Source: Taenia hydatigena
Lineage: Eukaryota > Platyhelminthes > Cestoda > Cyclophyllidea > Taeniidae
DNA: 64,000 bases
Direction: 5' to 3'
NCBI GenBank assembly: GCA_036345935.2
Contig: JADWOT020000002.1
Span: forward strand, 4,414,617 to 4,478,616
Below, piece by piece: positions 45,723 through 57,275 of this stretch. The translations under genes and the position numbers were made by a program. The notes beneath the pieces were generated by a model. It was not told where the DNA came from. It saw only the letters and a program-made list of their open reading frames with translations, and did no database searches. Positions within the stretch are counted from its first letter, which is position 1; each line of letters starts with the position of its first letter.

Positions 45723-47629
45723 GTGGTTGCTGGCTTTGCAGGGGTCGTCAAGTGGCCTTGAGTCTGGATAACAGGATTTGCTAGGCGATGGGATCGCGTG
45801 GCATGTAAACGCAGGCACACATCAGTGCATCCATTAGCAGTTAAATTACGCTACCTGGAAGTACAAAGGTAAATCAATGTGCCTAGCGGCAGCGGTTCCA
45901 CCTGATCAGCGCAACACAAATATCTAGGAAATTATACACGGAAATTATACATAGATCCTATTATGATGAACCACGTGAAGTGGATTGCAGCCGCATTTCA
46001 ATTCGAGATTTGAGTATTTGCATTCATAGACCCTATACTACAGGGTTTGAATTCGCATCCACATCCAAGAGAGCAGATTAATCTGGAACAACCAACTTCT
46101 TGTTAATTCTGTGTTGGACGTGTGCAAGTAGTGTAATATTTTGCATTTCTTTACGATGAACTAAGCGAATGCAGATATGCTCAACTCGAACACAAATGCT
46201 TGCGGGATGTGGCTTCAGCCTCTGAGAAGATGACCCACAACACACATGAGTAGAAGAAGTAGAAAATGTGATTCTATGATGGCCATTTGCCTGATGTCAA
46301 CCTTGAAATGTTTCGCAGGTATCGGCTCTAGATTGGCCAGGCTATTCAGTGTACGTAAACTCACGCGGTCATAAGTCATCCCAAAGTCCCTTGGTAAGGC
46401 ACTTGTGATGAATTTACTAATGTTAGGTTGTGAGTGAAATGACAGCCATTAGGGAGGCAACACGTAATGCAACAGATGACGGCGCCTAAAGGTTTTCTTT
46501 TGCTTGAGAAGGTGATGCGACCCGTGGAATTGAGAATCTAGGGAAAGGAATCAAGCGTCATAGAGTAGGGCTGAATAATAGCGCGTGCAGGATACCAGTA
46601 AGTGGGATGAAGGTACGTTAAAATGAAGCATATCAGCGACGCTGGCGCATGTCAACTTATCCATTGTGCGAGTTACAAATCACTGCTGGGAGCATGGCAA
46701 AATGAATTGGTTTTAAGCCTGAAGGCCTTACCCCATCAGCACTCCTCGATCGGTGAGACGCCATGTGCCGTGGAATCCTGCCAAAGGGAGATGTTTACGT
46801 AATGGACGACCTTAATGTTTAGATTTCGAATGCTTGAGTTAAGGACTGGATCGCTTCAAAGAGAAAACAGTGACATAATGCATGACTGAGTGCCTTCGGT
46901 ACCTACTTGCTACGCAACCATCCTCTAACAAGTCAATATTTGCCACTTTAAATGGTTCAAATCACCCCTGTAAAGCCAGTTGTTCAAGCACCATACCTTC
47001 TCCAAGGATCAACATGAGCATAACCATATTGACGCCGAGAAGGTTAGCTTTTTCAAAAAGGCGTCATGCCTTTTTTAAAATGCCGGCTAGACAGGATCTA
47101 GCCAGATCGCAAGTTTCATCTTACAAGTGACCAGCTTTCCAAACTGAATAAAAATTAATAAGAATATAATTGAAGGTGAAATAAACTGTAAAATTTTAGG
47201 AAGCCAAAATAATTCGCTTCCATGTGTTGTGCCAAATACAGCGCAAACTCCTTCGGACAGCCTACGGACCACCCTTTGATTTTTAAAATGCGCTTGCGAG
47301 GTGCAGCCAGTAAAAGGTAGAGGCAGTCCACCCATAGTCCACCATTTTACCCACCAAAGGCAACGCATCATCCCCTCGTTTTTTTCCACCTCCCATGCCA
47401 AATTAATATATTTTCAGGTAACCTTAATAACGAGGCAAATTGCTTATCTGATTCTCACAAGATTCAATTCAGCCATTGTTCTACCCAAAGCGGTCAGTCA
47501 GTGCCACGACCGAAAATAAAACGTCTTCTGGCTAACCGACACTATTCCTTGCGAATTTTAAGCGCCGTATTACTTTACTCACATCGCTTGGCGTTGTTAG
47601 GGTCTATTTATTACTCGCTACGATCGTTG
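45723..47629. other. No supported gene
   Basis: Open frames at 46882-47130 plus and 47087-47401 minus overlap each other and show no motif. Confidence 0.3.
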
Positions 47630-47949
47630 GCTTTGCGTACATGCATATTCCTTCCTTCAGTGCCCGTAAGGTGGCAAGGCTTGCATATTCTCTCTAGATG
47701 GAACGACGCTCATCATTGCCAGTCGCCTTTCGCCACTCTGGCGTCAACTGCCTTTAAGCATATTGGTAAGGAAAAAATGATTGATCGGAATGCTGCATTG
47801 TCGCTCAGTAGTCATTGTGCATGGTAGAATGGGCAAACGAGTTGAGATTGAAGATGTAGACCTTTGTGGACGTGATTAAAGAAGAAAAGTAAGTGGAAGC
47901 AGGGTTATGTGCCTTCAAAAAAGTAATCGGCACAGGGTGAACTGCACTT
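47630..47949 (+). repeat. Dispersed repeat fragment abutting the right arm
   Basis: Matches parts of 11200-11500 and 20760-21050, including tgcccgtaaggtgg (as at 7.66 kb), gtagtcattgtgca, gttgagattgaagatg and cacagggtgaactg. Its end coincides with the breakpoint where ankyrin exon 5 sequence begins at about 47950. Confidence 0.6.
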
Positions 47950-48645
47950 GGCAAAATTCATTTTGGAGACCACCCGCCCTTCTCCTTCTCGAAGCAAATG
48001 CCTGCAAGTTTCACTTGAGCATGTTACTTTAAACGGTCACATACTACTTTTGCAACTGTTACTCATGCATGGAGCTGACATCAACTATTCTGATACCTCT
48101 ATGGATCCACCCATTTTTGCAGCAATTCGTGGCCGCCGCCTGCCTGTTCTTCAATACTTTCTGTCAAATGGAGCTAATATCGAGCAGAAGGACAGTGAGA
48201 GCTGGACGCCACTTATGCTGGCCGCCAAGGTTGGTGACGCAAAAGAGTTGATCACCTTTTGGACGCTGGTAAGTGGTTGTTTTTGTACAGTCAAGGTGTT
48301 TGCCGAGCCTTGATTTTCCTTAATGGTAAAGAGCTTATCTCTTAAATGTTAACATAGATTTTCCGTATCTTTGCAACAATAAAGCAGCACCATCATTGAT
48401 TCCAACCACCTGTTTGTGCAAATAGCCTCTTAATCATCCCTATATTTGCATTACTACTAACAATGTGTTATTTTTAACTCCTTTGCGCTCAGAAGCTGGT
48501 GCCAATGCAACGACGGAAAGGAAAATGACAGCATTTCTAATTGCCAATGATCTTGGTCACAGAGAAATATGTGAGAAGATCCCAAGTGCTGTAGAGCATA
48601 GTAATAACCACAAATTATGTCCTGCTTCCTGTCTATGCTGTTAAA
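47950..48645 (+). pseudogene. Truncated ankyrin gene copy (exons 5 and 6)
   Basis: Exon 5 homologue 47950-48270 lacks the first codons of the exon and the acceptor. It keeps the ankyrin repeats (LLLMHGADINYSDTSMDP and TPLMLAAKVGDA) but has a one-base deletion near 48243 that shifts the frame before the retained GTAAGT donor. The exon 6 homologue, about 48493-48645, is open with an intact acceptor and ends CPASCLCC, so the Cys-rich tail is conserved. Without exons 1-4 and a promoter it is best called a pseudogene, although splicing to a new upstream exon cannot be excluded. Confidence 0.75.
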
Positions 48646-48657
48646 TATCAAAATCAT

Positions 48658-48860
48658 GACGAGCGATTTCAGCAAGAGTGTCAATGCAGCCAAATTTTAT
48701 TTGCTGGATAATTGATGCGATAGCAGTAGCGTATTCGCCTATTTATTTTGCTTACGTGTTTTGGCGTCCATTTACGAAGATGGTGGTCGAACTTGTGAAA
48801 GTCGAGAGGCTTCTTCCCTCAACTCGACAAATTCTTAAGCCACAAGTCATCAACAAATAA
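48658..48860 (+). other. Right-arm copy of the membrane-type frame downstream of ankyrin
   Basis: Homologous to 34080-34250 minus. It reads ICWIIDAIAVAYSPIYFAYV, then a basic tail ending KPQVINK before TAA. It has lost 29 bases relative to the left copy, including most of the hydrophobic lead. The extended tail is open here but interrupted in the left copy. Confidence 0.25.
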
Positions 48861-49160
48861 ATGAATGTGGTCAGGTAAATTTATTTTTAATAATCATTAG
48901 TAGTAGTTATCGCAAGAGTATTCACGGCATGCCGAGGAACAATGTAAGGTCTTCTAAGTTAGCTGATAGGAATGCTTTAGGAATGCTTTGCAAATAAACT
49001 TATCAAGGACATGTTTACGGTTAGGGGCAAATGGCTGGAATCAATCAGCCTTTTGTTGCTCGTCTGAAGAAAGTCCAACTACATCGCTCAGTTGAAAGTT
49101 GTCCTATATAAGTCAGCTTCATTATATATTCATGAAAAATAAGGAATACACTTGCCTGTT

Positions 49161-49374
49161 TTCCTTTTGGTCTATTTTATCTATTTTAAATGTTTTTTTG
49201 GCTGCATTATTAGGATCAGGCAGTTATCCTCCTATTAGGTCAGCATAGAGTTGAGCCACAAAAAATTTTCCTTTTGGTCTATTTCATCTATTTTAAATGT
49301 TTTTTTGGCTGCATTATTAGGATCAGGCAGTTATCCTCCTATTAGGTCAGCATAGAGTTGAGCCACAAAAAACT
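49161..49374. repeat. 107-base tandem duplication
   Basis: Two adjacent units (49161-49267 and 49268-49374) begin ttccttttggtctattt and end gttgagccacaaaaaa. They differ at about one base, so the event is recent compared with the divergence of the arms. The left arm has a single copy. Confidence 0.9.
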
Positions 49375-51001
49375 TGACCTGCCATAATTTAACATGTTTA
49401 TTAAATTTCTCACAATAAGTGCCTGCCTTCAATTTTCAGTAAAGAGTAAATATGAGCTGATTCAACATTGCTCCACGTTGGTGTTTGGATTGATGCTGCC
49501 AATATTGCGAGAGGAAATGGACTCCGCTTAAAGGCACAAAGGAACTGAGGCATCCTTTGGCATGATAGGTTAGCGCAGAGGATCAATTTGATAGTGTTAA
49601 TCATTATTAAGGTACCCTAAGAGATGGATGGCTTACGGGTGTTGCAATTTAGGTCTAGCGTTTTGCTGCTTTTTCTAATTTAAAGGTTTTCTTGTCCAAT
49701 CTACCGGCTACGCATAGTAGCTTGAGAGGGACCGATAATGTGGAGTGGCCTCGAGCAGACAGAGCTTGGCAATAATTGCTGATGAGTTTGCATCAAATGC
49801 ATGGTAGGGTCTCCAATTTATCACAAATAAGGCGGTAAACCATCTACTTAACAGTAAAATGCAATGGTTATGTTTATTCAAAGTTTGGATCAAGACGGGA
49901 TTCATAAACTATGCGGTATTTAGTCACATTACAACATTTCAGCTTACACGTTACGCAGGCTTAAACATAGTGTAGGAGTAGCAGCAACTCCAAACGGCGC
50001 TGTCGTACTATTGGACAAATGCCTTTGCGTGCTTCATGCTGCACGGATATGGACAACCGCATACATCAAACGCACCCAGCAAATTGAAGCAATTCATTGG
50101 AGTTGTCTTGATTAAAATCTGCATTTGGGAGTCTTCCCCACTACTTCTGTGAGTAATTTTGGTGGACTTAATCATAAACAAAATATGGCGGCGCCTGGAG
50201 CTCTAAGAAAGGATGGCCACAGGAGTGACGGGCATATTACTCAAGTGGCGTCTCAGTTGAGTCCTAGATCACACATAAGTGAGTAATTGGGACAACAAAA
50301 TTACTTGTATTTTATGCTCCATATCTGTAATAGAGCAAGAGCTTTACTTGGTGTGTGTATTTTTGGTATAATTAAATTAATTTTAGGGATCACTTATAAT
50401 TTTTGACAATCAGAGGGAGTCTAAATTGCTTTACAAGCTTTGTCATACGCTTGGTGCTCTCTTCTTTTTCAGCGACGCAAGCCTATTATTATGCAGGCGC
50501 GCAATCTGGCAGACATTCGAATGAAAGTGGATAAGTGTGTTAATTTATTGAGAGGGGTGAGGCAAGGGGAGAGAGAAATAAGAACAATGCGCGAAGCTAA
50601 GACACATCAACGGGTACGCTGAGCATCGTAACACGAAGCCTAGGAGTAAAATATGCAGTCGAGAAAAGAGAGAGCAGTGATGCAGCCTGCTCGATGCAAG
50701 GGTAGGCTGCAAGCCTGCCAGCCCAACAAGACATTGGGCAGGCAAGCGGACAAACTGGCAGGATTTTAGGCAAGTATACAGGCGCCTAGCCAAAAGTAAA
50801 AGGGCAGGTTACTGAGTGAAGATGGAAGTGCATTGAATTGGAGCATATCTACAACTCTGCAGTATGTGAGCTTATCCATTAAGCAAGACGTAATGCATTG
50901 ACATGCGGGGATTCAATGAGACACACAGACACCAAAAGTGAGGAGGGAGACAGAATTCGTTGCACTTACTCGCCTCTCTAGTGAATGGACTTGCTTAAAC
51001 A

Positions 51002-51397
51002 GTGACGAACGGAATCACACGGGTTACCAAGATACGACCATGTGCCAACATGCATGAGGATCAGGTGACTTTGAAGCAGTATAAAGGGGTAGTGCGAAAC
51101 AACGGAGAGCAGCAAATAATCTACACCACAACATTCACATTCATGGAAGGCGGAAGCTGCAGCTCATGCTCAGGCAATGCGTGCAGCACATCTCAGTGGA
51201 CCAGAAATGATATAACTAAAGTGATCATTTATGTGCTGAAGTGGTTGTACAACAGAGAACAAGGTAACACTGACAATTTGATGGTCGGCAGAGAGTTAGA
51301 GGGACTGGAAGGAGCTGTGATTAAAGAGATCATACTAGCGCAAAGCGATTCGCAAAATCTGCTGCAGCTTTTGTTCCACCCACCTAAAATAAGCTAA
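51002..51397 (+). CDS. Conserved open frame of unknown function, right copy
   Basis: Right-arm homologue of the frame at 28299-28679. A cttgcttaaacag acceptor-like string precedes it, and it is open for about 131 codons to a TAA. It aligns colinearly with the left copy (SCSSCSGN, LKWLYNREQGNTDNLM) with a mix of silent and replacement differences and no frame break over the shared 360 bases. That both inverted copies stay open argues for coding function. There is no recognised domain and no clear ATG start, so it may be an internal or terminal exon. Confidence 0.42.
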   Translation: MTNGITRVTKIRPCANMHEDQVTLKQYKGVVRNNGEQQIIYTTTFTFMEGGSCSSCSGNACSTSQWTRNDITKVIIYVLKWLYNREQGNTDNLMVGRELEGLEGAVIKEIILAQSDSQNLLQLLFHPPKIS

Positions 51398-54370
51398 CGG
51401 AGGTGTTCATGCTGCCGCCAAGCCTGCCTCGTTAAGGCGTATTCGTGTTTTAGGCACACCTGCTCAGCTAGGACGTGTTCATGAGTGCTGATGGCAAAGG
51501 AGACCATCGGAAGAAGTCTAATTGAGGAGGCAGGTTTGCAGTCCTGTAAGTTTCAAGGGTTGAATAGCTTCTTCACTTTGTCTTTAGGATGCTATTTCCT
51601 TACTCAACTACCGTACTTACCTCCACTGCCTGAACAACGGATTAGGCTCTTCACACCCCTCGTCTAGATTACTTCTCATGCCAATCGCTACTTTAAGGCT
51701 TATGTTCTAGTATAGCAGAACTATGAAACAAATGTCATGACTTACGATTCTTTCAATTGCCCAATGTTTTCTCCCCTCTATTTTCCCACATTGTTCTCAC
51801 TTCAATGTTGCTCAGCCTTCCTTCCATCTGGACGGTGATCAGCTAGTATGGTGTGAGAGGGAGTGTGGCTTACCCACACAACCAACGTCTTCACTAGGGA
51901 ACCGCTTCAAATCTACTCTGGCTATTTTCGCCATTGCCAAGTTTGCGAAGCACATGACAGGGGTAAATGCCAAATTGAACGCCATTTGTGGCCGTTCTGG
52001 CGGAAGTCGGGTTGATCTTACCCAACAACTTCTAACGCCAATGCGGTTATCACACCACACCAAGGTGCAACGCTCAGTAGCAGACATTGCGGTAGCTGTG
52101 CAACAACGTCAGATTCACCTCTTGCCACCACCATTGTTCCCCTTGAGTTAGTAACAGGCCAAATAGGGCAGGCGGAGACTTAAACATCGGTCCGCGTAGC
52201 CCACCACACATTCGTGTGGTAGATGCTCGGCTTGCGAATGGGAGTCAAGAAGGATATTTCAGTAGTGGAGGATGCGAGTCTTTAATAAGAAAGTTGGTTT
52301 CAATAAAGTAAAAGCAGTGCCTATTGCATCCAACACGCTGCAATTGTTGTTCTCGGTTCGTTGCTTTGATTCTCCACGTGAGACGAACTCACGGTAGCTA
52401 ACATCACTTTGCAATGAAGTCAGGGCTGTCAGGAACTGCACGAGTGTAACTAAGAGTAATACTAACCCTGACCGTCACCCTCGTTTTTCTAGCAATCATT
52501 TATCTTTAATGGGTATAATGCGTTACAGAACCACGGGAGTGCCACAAATGATGTCTACACTTGGCAATCACCTAAAATTCCTGTTCTATGGGTCTTTCCT
52601 AAGCAGCATGATTTGCGCCTCCTTTGAAGTGCGTGAAAATTTCTTCGCAGAGTGGTTTGCAGTACTGCCGTAAAGATGTTAGCTTTGCGAAAAGGTCTTG
52701 CATTCTCTGCACGTCTATTATCTGGGTAAAAATTAGTCGATCGAAAGCTAAGAAATGCTGAAGGCCAACATCATTGGCTCCGTAGGATTGTTTTTTTTGT
52801 TTCTATTTTGTTCATCATGATCGGACGCCTTTCTACATTTAGACAAATTTGATGCCATTTTTGTCAACATTAAGGTTTGTTTTTGAATGTGAAGGACCTT
52901 ATGATGGCGGTTGTAGAGATTGCAGTTGGAGGCACCAATAACGACGTTGAGGATTGGTGCACAGTGAGTTATTGTTCTGTTGCACTTTGTATTGCTCCAT
53001 GATGAACTCTGTGTTTGCAGAGGTTGGACACATCTTGAACGTCCGTACTGCACCCTGACCTCCAGGTCATGTTAGTAGTCTTCTCACTTCTGAGAAGGCT
53101 CCAAGCCAGAGAACCCCTATTATAGTGCGTATAGTTTGCGAAGCTCTGGGCGTAGCCGAGGAAACACGCTACGCAGCATTTATTCCTACTTCCCTACGGC
53201 GCAATATAATTATTGCTGTTGTTTCGAAGTACCCACTTAATTTTAGAACGTGTGACAAGCAGATTCGTCAATAGCAGTTTCCATCTTTGGATAAGATTCG
53301 CTCTAACTCTAAAATGAAGTTTGCTGAATTAAAATTGATTTCAGCCATTAAATTTTCGGTCACTAACTCAAATTTTGCTTAAAATTTTACCCAAACTATT
53401 TATTTTAGCTGGAAGTTTTGAGCCGATTCGTTGTTCAACATCTCATCGTTAAAGCCTTTTTTGAAGCCATGAGAAGCCATACATTACAAACCGCCACCCT
53501 ACGCAAATGCACAGGATGGTTAAGAGGCCATTAGCATTCTCTGACTTTTAATCAGCAGATCAAGAGCATAAACTTCGGAGGAATAAGTGTGTATCTACTT
53601 AAATGTACAGTCAATCGGACTTGTAATTTATTACCCAATTTGGAGCATGCACTTCAGATGTTGTAAAAAAAGCATGCTGGTGCAGGAGAGTGCTGCATGC
53701 GACTGAACAGTCGCAAGAATGACGTTTTGGACTAAACATCAGGATGTTATTTCAAACCTCAAAGAAGGAAGGTTTCACGCATTTTAATGTACACAAGGCC
53801 AAACGCCAAGCCACTGCACACCCTTTTCTGACATGCGCTGTTTTCTGTGCTTCTTGTAGTTATTCCCCGGGTTCAGTCTCGGCCAGGCTGTGTGTGGACT
53901 ATAATCAATCATGAGACATTGTGTGCCTTGGTTTTCCCATTGTCGCATCCTCCGCAGGGCAAACACAAATGACGACAACTGTATTTAAGAGCTAGTGACA
54001 TTAGACTTTTTGGATTTTTAAAGTCCTGCTACAAAACAAACTCTTTTTCAAATGCTAACTTAAAGTATGCTGTTTCAAAAATTTTTGCAGGCCTTCTTTT
54101 ATTCGATGTTACTTTTACCATCTCCTGAGCCGTTGCTGTAAAAAGCCCAAAAATGAGCTTCTACCACAAGTTAACGCTGGTATGTCTCCTATGGTAAATC
54201 CTTCGACATTCACTTATACTTCCCTGGTGCAGAATGAGACCAGCAATACTTTCCACTTGGAGCGGGTTCATCCGAAGCTATGGCTAGCGCATCGTACAAA
54301 ATTTTTCCCGATGCCGCAATGAAGTGTGCAAGCAGAGCGCATGGACTAGATGATATTAGAGTCGAGCGAG
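51398..54370. other. End of right arm and unrecognised spacer
   Basis: The segment 51780-52277 pairs with 27510-28030. Several frames are open in both copies, but the differences fall at all codon positions, which does not support coding. From 52278 to 54370 nothing is recognised. Confidence 0.35.
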
Positions 54371-55932
54371 AGATGATGAGCAGCAACCTCTCTTCCAAGC
54401 CGTATTGCACAATAATATCGCTACCATGAAACGCCTGTTGAAATGCGGTGTAAGCCACATTTCGTAGCCTTTAAAATTCTACTCTGTTGATCGTGTCCTA
54501 TTTATGAGCCACGTTTTTGCAACTCATCAAATCACGGAGGCAACATTTTAGACGCCTTTTTACGATTTGACCATTTAGAGGCCTACACCAGAGCCAAATT
54601 GAAACAGCCTGCTCTGTGTGCACACACCTTAAATTTGCTTGGCAGCACTATAATAAAGGAGCACTGCAAGGGTTATTAAGCCAAGGCAATACTCATTTCT
54701 CACATTCAGGCGGATGATAGCGGAAGCGGTGGGAGCTCACTGCATCCTCCTCTTTATGCAGCTGTGCATAAGGGTCATCAAGAAGCACTGAAGGTCCCCC
54801 TTGAATATGGCATGTCGGTCTCTTGTACCGACGAAAATATGAACACTGCACTCGTGCAGCCACTAAAGGTCACCTGCCATTTGTTAAAATGCTTCTGGAG
54901 CACAGGGTTTGCGTTGCTGCAACTGATGTGCATAATGCAACTTCTTTAAGCCTAGCTGTTCACCGCTGACGCACAAAGGTTGTTTGACGTCTCAATTACC
55001 TTTATGCCGGTGTAGGATACAAACTGGACAAAAGAAATCAATCTGCACTTGCGCTTACCAGTGCCAAGGTACTTGTTCTACATTTGCCTCTATGGGTTAG
55101 TGGGGTCATCATTTACCCATAATGCAACCACCTATGAAAGCAATTTTACCCATGGCGTGATCTTGAAGAGGACAAAATATTGGCATATAGAATGGATAAG
55201 GCGATCATCTGATGATGCAGTCATGCCTGAAATTACATTTCCTGCAACTAGGGTGATTATGAAACGATAAAATTCATTTTGGAGGCACACTCAGGCAAGC
55301 TACCTTAAATAGCCACATTCTACTGACGCGACTGTTACTCCCACATAGAGCTGACATCAACTGATGCGTCACCTGAATGAAACCACTTATTTTCGCAGCG
55401 ATCTGTGGACGTCGCGTGCCTGTTTTTCAGTACTTTTAATCGAATGGAGTCGTTGTCGAGCAGCAAGACTGAAAGAGCCTCACGCCACTCATGCTGGTCG
55501 CCAAAGTCGGAAGCGCAAACATGATCGATTGCCTTTTGGCTGCCCATAAGGGAATAATCTTGCCGAATAAGTGTGTTTGCCGTGCCTATTTATTGTGAAT
55601 AACTCATCCGTATAGGTCTAACTCAATTGTTTGCACCTTTAAAGGCAATGAATTATAAATGCGGTGCTTATAGTCGCCTGTTTATGCAAATAACCATGCT
55701 TGACTCTCTCCAGCCATTTGAACGTCCTTTTCTTGCCTTACTGGCTTTGCATTAACTTAATTTTTTAGTGCTTTGTGTCCAGGAGTCAACGTGACTGCAA
55801 AGTACAAAAAATGGAGCAACTTTGTCAATCGCCAGTGATTTGGTCACAGGGAAATTCGTGAAAAGGTTTCAAGGGCTGCAGCGCGTAGTAACTGCCCATG
55901 ATTTATGTTCCACCTGTTGACTATGCTATTGA
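54371..55932 (+). pseudogene. Older ankyrin gene copy, exons 3 to 6, decayed
   Basis: An exon 3 homologue ends at 54449 with an intact GTAAGC donor (FQAVLHNNIATMKRLL). The exon 4 homologue at 54710-55068 starts after a cattcag acceptor with ADDSG, keeps SVSCTDENMNTA and ends at a GT donor, but is net four bases shorter and contains stops. Exon 5-like sequence lies at about 55266-55545 and exon 6-like sequence at 55783-55932. Frameshifts in every part make it a clear pseudogene. It is more diverged than the 47.95 kb copy and has the same orientation as it. Exons 1 and 2 were not found upstream. Confidence 0.75.
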
Positions 55933-56683
55933 CAGTTGTATAATATCATTAGAGTGATTAAATTGTATTCCTGTTATCAGTTATTAAACATTTCCATCGG
56001 TTTAACATTGCACAACAGCTTGATTGCATTGGATTCAATTGCGCTCCGCAGTGCCGCCACACCATTAGATGGCATGACAAACAGTTTTAAAATTGCGCAA
56101 GGCTTATTAATGACAGATTTATGCTCTTTGTTGGTTTCTTACAATCTTCCATGCCTAAGAGTAAGCGTAGATTTGTTGCTTCATACTAAAATTTTGACTG
56201 CTTCCCTTAAGGGTGGGGGCCTGAAATGCGGTTCTACTAATTTACCCATGCAGTGTCATTCAGAGTAACATCTTTTATTAGTGATGGACACGTGCGAAAT
56301 TGTGATAAATTTGCTCTGTAGCAGGCAGCCCTTAAAATGAGCAAGGAAATGGAAATTTATTTGAAGAGAAGTGTCATCAATTGTGCGGACCCCATGTAAA
56401 AGGCAGGATAATTCAGCAGTGTTTGGTGAAGTAATCAAGGTGAAGAAGATCCTGCGATGGCGTGCAGCCAGCCAGTCAATTCTTCTAGCTCAGTAGTTCT
56501 TGGTCAAGCACTTAAGACGCAACTCATTTTCCGCCTCCTCGCTTGGTCATTTGTTTAACACCAACGCACATTGTTCGCATTTCCATCCACTTTAATTTCG
56601 CTGCCCGTAAGGTGGTAACTCATGTTCTGCCAGGCCACCATTGGACTTTTATCTACTTTTCTCCCGCTCAAGGGGCTGTGACA
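55933..56683. other. No supported gene; possible short dispersed-repeat remnant
   Basis: A cgctgcccgtaaggtgg string near 56600 matches the dispersed repeat seen at 7.66 and 47.66 kb. Little else aligns. Confidence 0.25.
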
Positions 56684-56900
56684 CTATATTAATGGTAACA
56701 ATTTGAGCTTTGTGATCTGACTGAATGCTGAATGCCCATCGACTCGTTTGTCTACGCTTATAAGAGCTAGTCGACTCTTTGTAGTAATCCGGTCAAGTCT
56801 CTGAGACACGTTAGCACTTTTATGGTAGTAATTTAATCGTCTATCCAATCCTCGACTACTAGTTTGCCAAGAAGATGAGTATTCAGCGTCAACTTTGCTG
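56684..56900 (-). CDS. Candidate terminal exon of an unknown gene
   Basis: On the minus strand a ttttctttgcttgtatttag acceptor opens an exon at 56900 that runs 72 codons to TAG at 56684-56686. The translation is hydrophilic and helix-like, with KVDAEYSSSWQTSSRGLDRR, then VSQRLDRITTKSRLALI. The acceptor is good and the composition is protein-like, but there is no recognised family and upstream exons are not known. Confidence 0.33.
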
Positions 56901-57104
56901 CTAAATACAAGCAAAGAAAACAGGTATGGCGGAGGAGCTTCTGCTAGCAAAGCGGCAGTGGCAGCAACTGCGTGAAACTCAGAAATATTTGTAGCAAACG
57001 GATCTTGTATATTAGTTGCAAGGCATTTTGTAATACGTCATTTGCCTGCATTAGTATAAATTTGTATTTTGCTTCGTGAAAGGCGTTGCAACGCGTCACC
57101 TAGA

Positions 57105-57275
57105 ATGAAGCTACTAAACCAGATTATATTTTTGCTACTTTTTGGAAAGACACCTATTCTCGCTCTTTCTCAAAAGCTAACAGACAGCTTTAACATTTGC
57201 GATTCTATAAAATTGGCGCATATTTTGATGGATGATTGGGTTCTGCACGGAGAACACCTAGGAGTTACTAACTAA
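57105..57275 (+). CDS. Small secreted-type open frame
   Basis: ATG at 57105 starts a 56-residue frame with a signal-peptide-like N terminus (MKLLNQIIFLLLFGKTPIL) and a likely cleavage after a small residue near position 20. It is followed by a short acidic segment (SFNICDSIKLAHILMDDW) and TAA. It has one cysteine and no dibasic amidation site. It could be a small secreted protein, a first exon, or chance. Confidence 0.28.
   Translation: MKLLNQIIFLLLFGKTPILALSQKLTDSFNICDSIKLAHILMDDWVLHGEHLGVTN

Larger units (their letters stand above)
47950..52277. repeat. Right arm of the inverted segmental duplication
   Basis: Inverted match to 27510-34957. It begins inside the homologue of ankyrin exon 5 and ends near 52277, opposite 27510. 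It lacks the 3.25 kb block of the left arm and carries its own 107-base tandem duplication. Confidence 0.85.

Noticed and set aside
45569..45784. 71-codon frame overlapping the peptide precursor
   Set aside because: It lacks an ATG in good context upstream of its coding-like part and has no motif. The overlapping signal-peptide plus GKR frame explains the region better.
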